Notes: a model not told the origin generated them from the letters alone. A stretch of 64,000 nt of DNA from Treponema vincentii (GCF_018336815.1 NZ_CP050497.1:868001-932000), one strand, 5' to 3'. Numbered from the stretch's first letter, positions 50,780 through 60,082 are shown. Program-made: numbers and translations.

Positions 50780-51184
50780 GTGAAAGAGTATTTTCACAAA
50801 CTGGCTGCCGGTTATAAGTTTCTATTTTTAAAGGCGTGTACATTTGTTTTGCTTTTAGGAGTTTGCCTTCTTTTCAGTTTTTGTATTGTCTATCCACTCT
50901 GGTTGTTGGCAACTCGGTACACACAGGTTTATACCGCTATCAGTCTCCTGCTTTTTGTGGCGCTCCTGTTGTTTTTCATTGTTAAGCGCAGTATAAAAAG
51001 CTATAAGGCTCATCCGCGAAGGTTTCTGCATTCGCTCATAAAAAAGCTCATTCTCTTTGGAGGATTGCTCCTCTTCTTTATATTTATTTTTGCTTATCAT
51101 CGTATCTTGGCTTTATCCGTGCTTATTCTCTCGCTCATATTATATGGTTTCGTAGCCTTTGGGTTTTCGGAAGACCGGATATAG
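50780..51184 (+). CDS. Small hydrophobic membrane protein
   Basis: I prefer GTG 50780 (MKEYFHKLAAGYKFLFLKA), eight bases after AAAGG, over the ATG at 50714, whose extra residues look non-coding. About 134 aa with four hydrophobic segments: FVLLLGVCLLFSFCIVYPL, YTAISLLLFVALLLFFIV, LILFGGLLLFFIFIFAY and ALSVLILSLILYGFVAFGF. Basic loops between them suggest an inner-membrane protein. Family not recognised. Eleven bases before the LysM-M23 gene, so probably in the same transcript with it and the gene at 52125. Confidence 0.6.
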   Translation: MKEYFHKLAAGYKFLFLKACTFVLLLGVCLLFSFCIVYPLWLLATRYTQVYTAISLLLFVALLLFFIVKRSIKSYKAHPRRFLHSLIKKLILFGGLLLFFIFIFAYHRILALSVLILSLILYGFVAFGFSEDRI

Positions 51185-51195
51185 CGTTCTCTGTG

Positions 51196-52128
51196 ATGAA
51201 AAAATTTCCGCTCTGCTGCGCACTTCTTCTGGTTGTCCATATTATTGCGGCAGCCGAGTCCGCGGAACTGCCGCTTATACCGGAGCTGTCTCCTCAAAAT
51301 CATATTTTTCAGCAATATAGCGATGATGTCCTCTATGCACGGAAAGCGCTTGCAGCGGGAAAAACCGCTCGTGAACTGCCCCTGCAATTTTATCGCTATA
51401 AAGCACAAAAAGAAGATACCATTATCCGAATTGCTGCCCGATGCAGTATCCCGTATGATGCGCTGATCACTTTAAACGGTATCGAATCCGTTAAAACCAA
51501 TATTTCAGGTAAAATGCTCTTGCTACCGACTTTACCGGCGCTCTATCTCCCCGAAAAAGCGGTTTCGGATATCGAAAAATTGACCGAAGCGCTGAGTAAA
51601 AAGCTTAAAACCGAATCCTTTTCAATTACGCTTCCTTCTGCTGCAAACCCCGGAAAAAAAATACGGGTGGAATGCTTTCCGAATGCAATGCTTGACAGCA
51701 CCGTGCGCAGCTTCTTTTTTGTTCCGTTCTATCGGTTTCCGTTGCAGAATGCAGTTGTTACTTCTGACTTCGGGATGCGGAAAAGCCCGTTTACCGGAAA
51801 ATCAACCTATCATGCAGGCATTGATCTTGCCGCCCCAACCGGAAGCCCTGTCTATGCCTGTGCCGCAGGTACGGTTATTGAAGTTGCATACAGTAATATC
51901 TACGGCAATTATATCCTGATACGCCATGATGACGGCAGGGAAAGTTTGTACGGTCATTTAAGCAAGGTTCAAGCCCGCTTGTATGAAAAGGTAAAATCAG
52001 GTATAGTAATAGGGTATGTCGGTTCTACAGGACTTTCCACGGGACCGCATTTACACTTTGAGGTACGCGAGCAAGGAAAAGCAAAAAATCCGTCCCTTTT
52101 CATTGATACAAAGAAAGCAAAGTCATGA
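51196..52128 (+). CDS. LysM-M23 peptidoglycan peptidase
   Basis: 310 aa from ATG 51196 (GTG 51193 is an alternative). Signal peptide MKKFPLCCALLLVVHIIAAAES; a LysM-like module about residues 70-110 (YKAQKEDTIIRIAARCSIPY, LNGIESVKTNISGKMLLLP); and a C-terminal M23 domain with DFGMRKSPFTGKSTYHAGIDLA (H-x-x-x-D) and GPHLHFEVRE (H-x-H). Periplasmic endopeptidase. Its stop overlaps the next start as ATGA, so the two proteins may work together at the cell wall. Confidence 0.92.
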   Translation: MKKFPLCCALLLVVHIIAAAESAELPLIPELSPQNHIFQQYSDDVLYARKALAAGKTARELPLQFYRYKAQKEDTIIRIAARCSIPYDALITLNGIESVKTNISGKMLLLPTLPALYLPEKAVSDIEKLTEALSKKLKTESFSITLPSAANPGKKIRVECFPNAMLDSTVRSFFFVPFYRFPLQNAVVTSDFGMRKSPFTGKSTYHAGIDLAAPTGSPVYACAAGTVIEVAYSNIYGNYILIRHDDGRESLYGHLSKVQARLYEKVKSGIVIGYVGSTGLSTGPHLHFEVREQGKAKNPSLFIDTKKAKS

Positions 52129-53108
52129 AACAGCTCTTGTGTATAACATCATATTTTTTCTTTTTTTCCATTTCTTTTTTTTACCCTGACAGTTTTAGGG
52201 TCAGCAATATGCATTCATATATCTTTGACAGGGAGGCGTTTGCACCCGTGTCGCTCACCATCGGTTATAATGATGCGGTTTCATTTGCGGTTAAAAGCGA
52301 TTTTTTGTTTTTGGAAGGGATAGAACTTGAAATAAAGCAGGATAAGATAAGTATGAATTATCCCAATTCCATCGCTTATACGGTGTATACCGATATTAAA
52401 CCTGAACCTTCAAAGAGATATATCGACTATTCTGCAAAAAAAATCAGTACGGCGCTGCTGCCGAATAGGTTTTCGCATATTCTGAGGATTCCGGTAAAGA
52501 AAGACTATACTTTTAAGCACATAAAAAATAGTGAACTTTTACCGTATAGCAGTAGGGTCGCTGTAAGTCCTGTTATGCTGCGGCTGAATCCGGTTATGAA
52601 AGGCTTGCCTGACGATTTTGAACGAGCCTCTTTTACGGTTATTATTCGTCCCTTGCTGATTGCTGAGGGCGGCTTACAGTTGAAGCTTCAATTCCCCGAA
52701 AAGGAACAGAAACCTGTTACTGTGCAGCTGAATAATGAATATCTTACGCAGTTCGAAGATTTGCAGCTGTTATTGCCGGGGACATATTCGATAAGTATCA
52801 GTTCAGATGCATACCGAACCGAAATGCGCTCTTGTATTATCGAGCGAGGTAAAATTACGCAGCTGGAAGTTCAGTTGAAATCTATTACGCCGTTACTGCA
52901 CATACAAGCGCCGGAAAATGTGGCAGTATTCCTTGATAATCAAGAGATAACGCTTTCAAAGGAACCGCTGCCGGTTGCAGTGGGGGGGCATACCATAGTC
53001 TTTAAGATGGGAACGTATGAACTAACCCGTCAAATTACCGTTGAGGAAGGAAAGACCTACGAAATGACAATGACGATGGATGTTCTCTTGCAGGAAATTG
53101 CAGATTAA
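52125..53108 (+). CDS. Exported protein with PEGA-like end
   Basis: 327 aa. MKQLLCITSYFFFFSISFFYP is a signal-like segment. The body is beta-rich, and the last 110 residues look like PEGA-type or Ig-like strands: LLPGTYSISISSDAYRTEMR, then VAVFLDNQEITLSKEPLPVA and VGGHTIVFKMGTYELTRQI. PEGA domains are surface or periplasmic beta modules. ATG 52125 overlaps the stop of the M23 gene. Followed by a strong terminator. Function not known. Confidence 0.7.
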   Translation: MKQLLCITSYFFFFSISFFYPDSFRVSNMHSYIFDREAFAPVSLTIGYNDAVSFAVKSDFLFLEGIELEIKQDKISMNYPNSIAYTVYTDIKPEPSKRYIDYSAKKISTALLPNRFSHILRIPVKKDYTFKHIKNSELLPYSSRVAVSPVMLRLNPVMKGLPDDFERASFTVIIRPLLIAEGGLQLKLQFPEKEQKPVTVQLNNEYLTQFEDLQLLLPGTYSISISSDAYRTEMRSCIIERGKITQLEVQLKSITPLLHIQAPENVAVFLDNQEITLSKEPLPVAVGGHTIVFKMGTYELTRQITVEEGKTYEMTMTMDVLLQEIAD

Positions 53109-53153
53109 AATAAAATGCATTAAGGTTTAGCACATCAAAGCCGATATATAGAG

Positions 53154-53234
53154 TATCGGTCGGTTAGTTCCCCTCCCACCCATTAATCGACCGATAGCCA
53201 GACGGCGGGCCGGTTCTTTAACCGGCTTTTTTTT
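53154..53234 (+). terminator. Terminator region after the 52125 gene
   Basis: Two stems: TATCGGTCGGTTA (53154-53166) with TAATCGACCGATA (53184-53196, one mismatch), then GCCGGTT (53209-53215) with AACCGGC (53220-53226) followed by T8. The second is a classical rho-independent terminator. Confidence 0.85.
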
Positions 53235-53280
53235 GTGTAACAAAACTTACCGCAGATTTATTCGTGCGGATGGTTTAATA

Positions 53281-53301
53281 CCCCGACGCTTTGCGTCGGG
53301 G
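53281..53301. terminator. Hairpin at the end of the leftward barrel gene
   Basis: CCCCGACGC-ttt-GCGTCGGGG, a perfect 9-bp stem eight bases beyond the stop of the leftward gene. There is no T run on the minus strand, so termination is less certain. A weaker relative is at about 57270-57287. Confidence 0.55.
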
Positions 53302-53308
53302 GTGTCTT

Positions 53309-53998
53309 TTAAAAGACGAATTGAACACCGGCTTTGATATTTAACGAATGTGCAATTTTCCCTGATGCACTTTTATCTTCTGCTGTAGTGCTTGTGTTAC
53401 CGGTTTTTGTTACAGTTTTTGTATATACGGGAGCGTAGAGCGTATCGGATATGCCGCCGTAGATTCCTACCATTTTGGTAAACATATAGGAAACATTCAG
53501 ATTGACGCCGCCGCCGATATTGACTTGCGATTTTTCTTCTTTTGTTGTTACAAAAAGCTTAGTATACGTGTTGTTTCGCCCGCTTCCCCCGATGCCAAGA
53601 CCGAGTCCGAGTGTAAGATCCATCTTTTTTATGGGATGGAATACATAGAAAAATCCAAACTGACTGTCGATTACATACGTCAGATCTTCGTTCCCTCTGT
53701 CTATAGTAATTACCTTGTGGTTATTGTTCCCTACACGGTTTTTCGTGATAATTTTTTGTCCGAACGCAAAATTCACGGTTCCGTATGCCCCGAAATTTTG
53801 AACGAACTCAACACCGAATAAGACATTCAGACCGCCGGTATGGGTTGCCCATGAAGATTTATTTTCGCTGCTGTGAGTTGTACGGCTACCGAAATAGGTA
53901 TAGACCGGTCCTACATCAAGGCTCATCTTTACTTTGGCGGAAAGAAAGCCTATCGAAAATACGGTGAGTAAACAGAGAATACAAATTCTTTTCTTCAT
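53309..53998 (-). CDS. Outer-membrane beta-barrel protein
   Basis: 229 aa from ATG 53998, nine bases after AGGAGG; ATG 54007 directly abuts that site and is rejected. Signal peptide MKKRICILCLLTVFSIGFLSA, then regular amphipathic strands (VGPVYTYFG, GGLNVLFGVEF, GAYGTVNFAFGQK, GFFYVFHPI, DLTLGLGLGIGG, VNIGGGVNLNVSYMF) and a terminal Phe (NIKAGVQFVF), as expected for an 8- to 10-stranded barrel. It resembles the OmpW-like/DUF2715 barrels of treponemes. The pore or ligand role is unknown. Own promoter region with a family 3 hairpin upstream. Confidence 0.8.
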   Translation of the reverse strand: MKKRICILCLLTVFSIGFLSAKVKMSLDVGPVYTYFGSRTTHSSENKSSWATHTGGLNVLFGVEFVQNFGAYGTVNFAFGQKIITKNRVGNNNHKVITIDRGNEDLTYVIDSQFGFFYVFHPIKKMDLTLGLGLGIGGSGRNNTYTKLFVTTKEEKSQVNIGGGVNLNVSYMFTKMVGIYGGISDTLYAPVYTKTVTKTGNTSTTAEDKSASGKIAHSLNIKAGVQFVF

Positions 53999-54361
53999 AT
54001 ATTTCATCCTCCTAAAAAGGTATGAGCATCTCTAAAAACTCGGTTAGTTTTTAGCGATGTTCGTATAAAGTTATTGGCAAGTATGGCACTTTTACCGGTT
54101 TCAGTCAATGAAACGAAAAAGGGTAAAGACATTAGAACTGCCTTTTGAAAATAGTCTGCTATGAAAAGTCAAGGGGTTAAATGGAAGTTTTGTGGCGGTT
54201 GCGAAATATCAAAATCAGGAGAGAAGAAAGAAAGGTATATCAGGGTAAATACATCAGGCACTCTTTGGAGTACCCTGTAAATTAACATACCTCGACACAG
54301 AGCATCCAAACATTAAAGCCTCTGCACCAATAACAGACCGTCTACAACACCTCCCAATCCG
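53999..54361. repeat. Non-coding region with three repeat fragments
   Basis: A family 3 hairpin at 54024-54062 (GAGCATCTCTAAAAACT and its imperfect partner), a family 2 left end (CCTTTTGAAAATA) near 54144-54157, and a solitary family 1 arm at 54237-54260 (AGGGTAAATACATCAGGC). No gene is evident in the remaining sequence. Confidence 0.65.
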
Positions 54362-54673
54362 CTATACCAGTGCATGTACCATTTTTTTTATGATTTCCAT
54401 CTGATAAGGGGTGAGTTTTATAAGATCATGCGTGATATCCTGTATATCGCTCTGCTTTGAATTATAAATCGGATCCTTTCCCGTAACCAAATACTCAACA
54501 GAAACGCCGAGCGCCGACGCTATTTTAACGGCTGTTTCCACATTCGGTAAAACTCCGCGCGCATCTATATACGATAAAAATGTACTGTTACTGATTCCTA
54601 CTTCCGCGGAGAGTTCTTTTACGAGCAATCCTTTATATTCAATCTCTTGTCTAAGCCTATCCTTAAAGCTCAT
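54362..54673 (-). CDS. XRE family transcriptional regulator
   Basis: 103 aa. A helix-turn-helix of the Cro/CI type occupies residues about 5-65: LRQEIEYKGLLVKELSAEVG, ISNSTFLSYIDARG, VLPNVETAVKIASALGVSVE and YLVTGKD. The C-terminal 35 residues (LIKLTPYQMEIIKKMVHAL) probably mediate dimerisation. It is divergent from the glutamate symporter operon with about 110 bases between them that contain inverted repeats, so it most likely controls that operon and itself. Confidence 0.9.
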   Translation of the reverse strand: MSFKDRLRQEIEYKGLLVKELSAEVGISNSTFLSYIDARGVLPNVETAVKIASALGVSVEYLVTGKDPIYNSKQSDIQDITHDLIKLTPYQMEIIKKMVHALV

Positions 54674-54693
54674 AGCCGCAGAATATCATAATC

Positions 54694-54761
54694 TTGATGT
54701 TAAAGACTTGACAAAATCAATATCTTGTTTAATATTTATTTATAACATCAAAATATTGATG
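54694..54761. promoter_or_regulatory. Divergent control region of XRE gene and gltS
   Basis: Rightward promoter candidate TTGACA (54708-54713), 17 bases, AATATT. Dyads are TTGATGTT (54694-54701) with AACATCAA (54744-54751), and CATCAA-aata-TTGATG at 54746-54761. The repeated ATCAA/TTGAT core is a likely binding site for the XRE protein. Confidence 0.6.
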
Positions 54762-54783
54762 CAAACCGAGAGAGGAGGAATCT

Positions 54784-56139
54784 ATGTCTTTATGGGATAT
54801 TGTAACCGATGCGGGACTTTTAGGCGCACTGCTGCTTATCGGCCAATTTTTAAGAGCTAAGGTCAAGTTTTTTCAGTCCATACTGATGCCGGCTTCGCTG
54901 ATAGGAGGTTTTATCGGCTTGGCTCTTGGGCCGAGTGGTTTTCAGATATTGCCGTTCTCAGCTCAATTAACAAAGTATGCAGGGGTGCTTATCGCAGTTG
55001 TGTTCGCGTGTACGCCCATCGGAGATAAGCCTATCTCAAAAAAAGAGATAAAAGGCGTAGGCGGTTTCTTCTATCAAAATACGGGCATCCTGATGCTGCA
55101 GTATGCAGCAGGAATGGCTTTAGCGCTTGGAATACTCAATAAATTGTGGCCAGGGCTGAACGATGGTTTCGGTTTGCTGATGGCAACCGGATTTTACGGC
55201 GGACACGGGACGGCCGCTGCTGTTGGTGCGATTTATAAAGAGCATGGATATCCTGAATTTTTCGATTTGGCAAACGCATCGGCTACAGTCGGATTAGTCG
55301 GCGGTATTGTTATCGGTATGATTATTATCAACTGGGGTACGCGGAAAGGTTATACAAACTATGTTGAATCGCCGAAGCAGCTTCCCGAATATATCCGTAC
55401 GGGGCTTATTCCTGAAAGTCAGCAAAAAAGCGGTGGAAAAATCACGATTTCAAATATGTCTTTGGATCCGCTCGCATTCCATATCGGAATCATTATGATC
55501 GCTACTATGTTGGGTAAATGGTTCTCGAGTATGGTGCAGCGTCAAGTGAGCTGGCTTTCCATTCCGGTATTCGTTTCCGCATTACTCTTCGGATATATCA
55601 TGCAGTTCTTTTTAAAGAAAACCGGCGCCGCCAAGTATGTTGACAGATATACCGTACAAAGAATGAGCAGTACCTCAACGGATTTATTGGTTATATCTGC
55701 CATTGTCGGGCTCAAACTCAATGTTATTGCCGCAAACTTCGGGCCGCTTTTAATCAGTTTTGTATTTGGTCTTATCCTTAATATTGTATGGTTTCTGTAT
55801 GTCGGTAAATATAGTTCGTCTAAAGATTGGTTTGAGCGGGCTATTATGAATTACGGCCGTGCAAACGGTGTTATCGCAACGGGTGTATTGCTCAGTAGGG
55901 TTGTTGACCCTGATCAAAAATCGCGAGGTTTGGAAGATACCGGTATAACGGACTTGCTTAACAGACCTATTGCAATCGCTTTACAGGCATTACCTCCTAT
56001 CTTTATTGCGATGGGCGGAGTATATCCGATGTACACGACATTCGTTATGTGGGCAGGGTTTATCGTGTTAACGGTTATCGCCCTGGCATTTAAGTGGTGG
56101 ACACCCGGAAAGATGCAGTATTCAAAAGGAGATGAATGA
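54784..56139 (+). CDS. gltS: Sodium/glutamate symporter
   Basis: 451 aa, about 10-12 membrane helices, GAGAGGAGG before ATG 54784. The GltS family core is visible: SILMPASLIGGFIGLALGPSG, GFGLLMATGFYGGHGTAAAVG (the glycine-rich GHGT region) and YGRANGVIATGVLLSRVVDP in the second half. It imports glutamate with Na+ at the inner membrane. The following dehydrogenase gene overlaps the stop, and the divergent XRE regulator suggests inducible expression. A Na+-pumping pyrophosphatase elsewhere in the window could help supply the gradient. Confidence 0.92.
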   Translation: MSLWDIVTDAGLLGALLLIGQFLRAKVKFFQSILMPASLIGGFIGLALGPSGFQILPFSAQLTKYAGVLIAVVFACTPIGDKPISKKEIKGVGGFFYQNTGILMLQYAAGMALALGILNKLWPGLNDGFGLLMATGFYGGHGTAAAVGAIYKEHGYPEFFDLANASATVGLVGGIVIGMIIINWGTRKGYTNYVESPKQLPEYIRTGLIPESQQKSGGKITISNMSLDPLAFHIGIIMIATMLGKWFSSMVQRQVSWLSIPVFVSALLFGYIMQFFLKKTGAAKYVDRYTVQRMSSTSTDLLVISAIVGLKLNVIAANFGPLLISFVFGLILNIVWFLYVGKYSSSKDWFERAIMNYGRANGVIATGVLLSRVVDPDQKSRGLEDTGITDLLNRPIAIALQALPPIFIAMGGVYPMYTTFVMWAGFIVLTVIALAFKWWTPGKMQYSKGDE

Positions 56140-57221
56140 GTATGCTGAAGTACGATATAATACATTTTGAGGCGCTCGGTAAAGAAGCGGAGTTTTTAAA
56201 GAATATAACAGAAGAACTGCAAAAGAAAGGCGCATTGCCTACTTCTTTTACCTCTTTAATTACGCCATTGACTATCCAAGAATATCTGAAAGAAAATACG
56301 GTTGATTTACCCGATATCATTACGACGAAAACGCATTCGAAATTGCCGGATTCGTATGTTAATAATGGAATTAAAAAAAGCGTTATTACGCGGAGTGCGG
56401 GATATGATCATTTTGAACACCTGCAATACAAGATTAACTTAGCAAGTTTAAGAGAATATTGCATTGATGCCGTTGCACAAACCGCAATAAAATTCCTGTA
56501 TTGCACAACAGGCAATTTAAATGAGTATTCAGATAACACAAAGATTTTTGAAAGAAAAAATACGAAATCTTTTATTGAACTGGGAAAAAACAGGGTTGCC
56601 ACCGTGTACGGCGTCGGAAAGATCGGTAAACGGATTTATGAAGACCTTGAGGCAAACGGCGTAACTGTTCAAGCAGTGGATATTCGCGAGAACGAATTGA
56701 AACAAATGTCGGAATATAAAGACTGCCGTTTTACGGATCGCGATACTGCTATTGCAAATTCCGATATACTCATCAATGTAATGAATTTAACAAAAGATAA
56801 AAACAGCAGGTTTTATAATGCAGGATACTTTGATGAAACGTATCTTTTAAAAGCAAAAAAACCGCTGATTTTTATCAATGTTACAAGAGGAGAAATTGCT
56901 CCTGAAGCGACGTTGCTGAAGCTCTACAGAGAAGGAAAGATTATCGGTATTGCAGCGGATGTGTTCAGCCAAGAGTCTGAATTAACGGATTATTTGCGGG
57001 CAAACGATTTTAATGGTTGCCGTAATGAAAATATTCTGGCCGCAAAAGAAATTATCGATGAAGCACTGGCAAGGAAATCGAATTTCTATGTACAGCCCCA
57101 TCAAGGATTCAATTCGGATATAGCTGCAAAGACAAAAGCTGCGGAAGCAATGAACCATGTCGTATTCTGGTTGAATAACGGTAAAGATCACTTTAAAGAG
57201 CAATTACCGTATTATACATAG
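56136..57221 (+). CDS. D-2-hydroxyacid dehydrogenase family protein
   Basis: 361 aa; ATG 56136 overlaps the gltS stop, ATG 56142 is an alternative. The NAD-binding Rossmann motif is VYGVGKIGKRIYEDLEANGV. The catalytic trio of the D-isomer-specific family is represented by the Arg in INVTRGEIAPE, the acidic AADVFSQESEL and the His in VQPHQGFNSD. Closest in style to fermentative D-lactate or 2-hydroxyglutarate dehydrogenases. Pairing with a glutamate importer suggests that its substrate could be the 2-oxoglutarate/2-hydroxyglutarate couple, but this is inference. Confidence 0.8.
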   Translation: MSMLKYDIIHFEALGKEAEFLKNITEELQKKGALPTSFTSLITPLTIQEYLKENTVDLPDIITTKTHSKLPDSYVNNGIKKSVITRSAGYDHFEHLQYKINLASLREYCIDAVAQTAIKFLYCTTGNLNEYSDNTKIFERKNTKSFIELGKNRVATVYGVGKIGKRIYEDLEANGVTVQAVDIRENELKQMSEYKDCRFTDRDTAIANSDILINVMNLTKDKNSRFYNAGYFDETYLLKAKKPLIFINVTRGEIAPEATLLKLYREGKIIGIAADVFSQESELTDYLRANDFNGCRNENILAAKEIIDEALARKSNFYVQPHQGFNSDIAAKTKAAEAMNHVVFWLNNGKDHFKEQLPYYT

Positions 57222-57261
57222 GGGCACCTCTAAAAATCTAACCGAGTTTTTAGAGGTGCCC
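57222..57261. repeat. Family 3 hairpin, perfect copy
   Basis: GGGCACCTCTAAAAA (57222-57236) with 57247-57261. Compared with 17019-17057 one base pair is changed on both sides (T-A to C-G). It starts directly at the end of the upstream gene and can act as its terminator. Confidence 0.85.
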
Positions 57262-57347
57262 AATACCTCCGACACTCTGCGTCGGGGGTGCCCGTAAGTT
57301 CGTCCATACAGGCGATGAGGATGTCATTTGTTGAGGTTTTTGCCGTT

Positions 57348-57536
57348 CTATCTTGGATTCATTCGCAGCGCATCGAGAAAAAGTATCGGGTATAATTTCT
57401 CCAGCGGACGGTTGCACCACTGCCGAACATCCTCAATGACGGATTCTGCTACCCGAAAAATCAATTCGGGCAAAACCTCCGCCCCACAGACATTCTGCGG
57501 AATTTGCTCTATCTGTTTGATACGATTACCCTTCTT
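57348..57536 (-). pseudogene. IS256-type transposase relic
   Basis: A 62-codon minus-strand stretch without start reads GNRIKQIEQIPQNVCGAEVL, PELIFRVAESVIEDVRQW and CNRPLEKLYPILFLDALR. This is the middle of an IS256-family (mutator-type) transposase just up to the first catalytic Asp (FLDAL). Everything on both sides is lost. The sequence right of it (57520-57577) resembles the right side of elements C and D, including a decayed form of their flanking hairpin. The rest of 57262-57667 shows no gene. Confidence 0.8.
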
Positions 57537-57667
57537 CTAAAATAAACTGTCTGAAATTTTGAGCACAATTCCGCACAAAAGGGATACAACCACACCCTTG
57601 TTTTTTCCCTGAAAAAAAGATAGATTGGCGTATCTCATGTGAAAATCATTAAGGAAAGTCAGAGCTT

Positions 57668-58705
57668 ATGCCGCATCTTTATATCCCCGAACACTACCGT
57701 CCGGTTTTAACCGGTAAAGAAACGGAACAGGCTATCGTCCGTATTAAGAGCTTTTTTCAGCTCACCCTATCGACCCGTTTGAACTTAACGCGCGTTACGG
57801 CTCCGCTCTTTGTTCCCAGAGGGAAAGGATTGAACGACGATCTGAATGGCATAGAGCGGGCAGTGCATTTTCCGGTAAAGGATATGAACGAGCAGGAACT
57901 TGAGATTGTACACTCGCTTGCAAAGTGGAAGCGTGTTAAAATAGCGGAAATGGGATTACAGTCCGGCTTCGGTATTTATACCGATATGAATGCGATCCGA
58001 GCCGATGAGGAACTCGATAATATTCATTCGCTGTATGTCGATCAGTGGGATTGGGAACTCGCGATGGAGGAGACCGACCGAACGCTCGATTTTCTGAAGG
58101 CAACCGTAGAAAAAATATACGATTGCTTAAAGTGTACCGAGTTTTTTATCTATGATAACTATTCGGCAATCGAGCCGATTCTGCCGAAACATATCACCTT
58201 TATCCATGCGGAAGACCTCTATGCGCAGTATCCCAATCTTTCCGGAAAGGAACGGGAGCGGAAGTGTGCTCAACAGTACGGCGCTGTTTTTTTAATCGGT
58301 ATCGGCGCTCCGCTTACAAACGGAGAACCGCATGACGGCAGGGCGCCCGACTATGACGACTGGATTACCGCAACCGGCAGCGGACGGCATGGATTAAACG
58401 GAGATTTACTGGTATGGAATCCCGTGTTGAAAGATGTGCTTGAACTCTCGTCGATGGGAATCAGGGTAAGTCCTAAAACGATGAGGGAACAGCTTGCCGC
58501 CCGCAACTGTATGGAACGGGCATCGCTGTTTTTTCATACAAAGCTGCTGAACGGAGAACTTCCCCAAACCATCGGCGGGGGAATCGGGCAGTCGCGGCTC
58601 TGTATGTTCTTTTTGCGGAAAGCGCATATCGGTGAAACACAGGTTTCGGTATGGCCCGACGATATGCGGGCTCAGTGTGCGGGACGGAGTATTTCGTTAT
58701 TATAG
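57668..58705 (+). CDS. asnA: Aspartate-ammonia ligase
   Basis: 345 aa, makes asparagine from aspartate, ammonia and ATP, using the class II synthetase-like fold of AsnA (not AsnB). Signatures: VTAPLFVPRGKGLNDDLNGI, ERAVHFPVKDM, VYMN-type TDMNAIRADEELDNIHSLYV, WDWE, and the C-terminal MGIRVS and LPQTIGGGIGQSRLCMFFL. Length matches E. coli AsnA (330). AAGGAAAG precedes ATG 57668. Hexokinase follows after 35 bases. Confidence 0.97.
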   Translation: MPHLYIPEHYRPVLTGKETEQAIVRIKSFFQLTLSTRLNLTRVTAPLFVPRGKGLNDDLNGIERAVHFPVKDMNEQELEIVHSLAKWKRVKIAEMGLQSGFGIYTDMNAIRADEELDNIHSLYVDQWDWELAMEETDRTLDFLKATVEKIYDCLKCTEFFIYDNYSAIEPILPKHITFIHAEDLYAQYPNLSGKERERKCAQQYGAVFLIGIGAPLTNGEPHDGRAPDYDDWITATGSGRHGLNGDLLVWNPVLKDVLELSSMGIRVSPKTMREQLAARNCMERASLFFHTKLLNGELPQTIGGGIGQSRLCMFFLRKAHIGETQVSVWPDDMRAQCAGRSISLL

Positions 58706-58740
58706 AATATTTGTGAATGAATTTATCGGGAGGCATTACA

Positions 58741-60082
58741 ATGGACATTCGGCATTCGGTCGCTGCGTTTTTTTGGACGGCACAATTTTGATGCGGAAGG
58801 CCCTACGGTCAATACGGTTATCGATACGCTGCTGTATGACATGGAAGAAGGACTGAAACGGGATCCGAGCATTCCCGTCGGTACAGGGCCGGCTCTGGAT
58901 ATGATTCCTACGTGGTTTATGCCGCCTCAACAGCCGCCAAAGAATACTTCGGTTATCGTTATCGATGCGGGCGGAACCAATTTCCGCTCATGCTTGGTTA
59001 CCTTTGACGAAAACAGTATCCCGTCTATCAGTCAGCCTGAGCGGAAGCCGATGCCGGCAACCGATCGGGAATACTCCAAAGCGGAATTTTTTGACACCAT
59101 CGCCTCTTATTTAGATCATTTAAAGAACGCCGCGGATTCTATCGCGTTTTGCTTTTCGTATGCGATGAAAATTACTCCGGCAGGCGACGGCGAAGTGCTG
59201 CAATTCTCTAAGGAAATCAAAGCGCCCGAGGTGATCGGCTCATTAGTCGGTCAAAATCTGGAGACGGCGCTGATGCAGCGGGGCTGGAATAAACTGAAAC
59301 GCATTGTACTGTTAAACGATACGGTCGCGGCGCTCCTCGCAGGGGCATCAACTGCCGTCGGCGGGAAAAAATACGATTCGTATATAGGCTTTATCCTCGG
59401 AACCGGCATGAACGCCGCGTATATCGAATATCAGAATATCCCAAAAATTGCGGCGAACAGCGCCGGTACCGTAGCCTTGCCCGCGCAGATTGTCGTCTGC
59501 GAGTCGGGAAAGTCGAACAAACAGCCGCGCAGCGATTTTGACGAAGCGTTTGCAAAAAAGACCGACCAGCCGCAGATGTTTTGGTTTGAAAAGATGTGCT
59601 CCGGCGCCTACCTCGGCTCGGTTGCTTCGGTGATGATACGGGCAGCCGCTGCGGACAATCTTTTTTCCGCCGGTGTTAAAAAAGCGTTTGCTTCCATTGC
59701 CGACCTTCCGCTCATCGATGTAAACCGCTTTTTGCAAGCGCCGTATTCCGATCAAACTCCGCTCGGACTTCCGTTAGCCGGCGGCACGGAAGAAGACCGC
59801 GAGGTTCTCTACCGGATATTGGATGCACTGATTATGCGCACGGCGCGGCTCGCTGCGGGGAATATCGCGGCGGCTGTCATTAAAACAGGCAAGGGGAAAA
59901 ATCCTGCGCTGCCGGTTTGTATCCTTGCAGAGGGTACAACGTTTTTAAAAACGCACCGGTTACACGATGCCGTCCTTGCGCACCTCTATACGGCGTTGAC
60001 GCAAAACCGCGGCATTTATTTTGAGGTGTTGTCCCTCGATCATGCAATTACGTTCGGCACCGCCATCGCGGGCACAATTTAG
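58741..60082 (+). CDS. Hexokinase, one-base frameshift
   Basis: GGGAGG precedes ATG 58741 (MDIRHSVAAFF). A run of seven T at 58768-58774 breaks the frame; six T give GRHNFDAEGPTVNTVIDTL and join the main frame for 446 aa. Hexokinase signatures: IDAGGTNFRSCLVTF (phosphate 1), LNDTVAALLAG with catalytic Asp, GFILGTGMNAAYIE (phosphate 2) and the C-terminal adenosine region LAEGTTF. Eukaryote-like hexokinases are unusual in bacteria but established in Treponema. It starts glycolysis in a PTS-poor metabolism. The extra base is probably an overcall. Confidence 0.93.

Noticed and set aside
57328..57540. Plus-strand open frame of 70 codons
   Set aside because: It is the antisense shadow of the IS256-type transposase relic.
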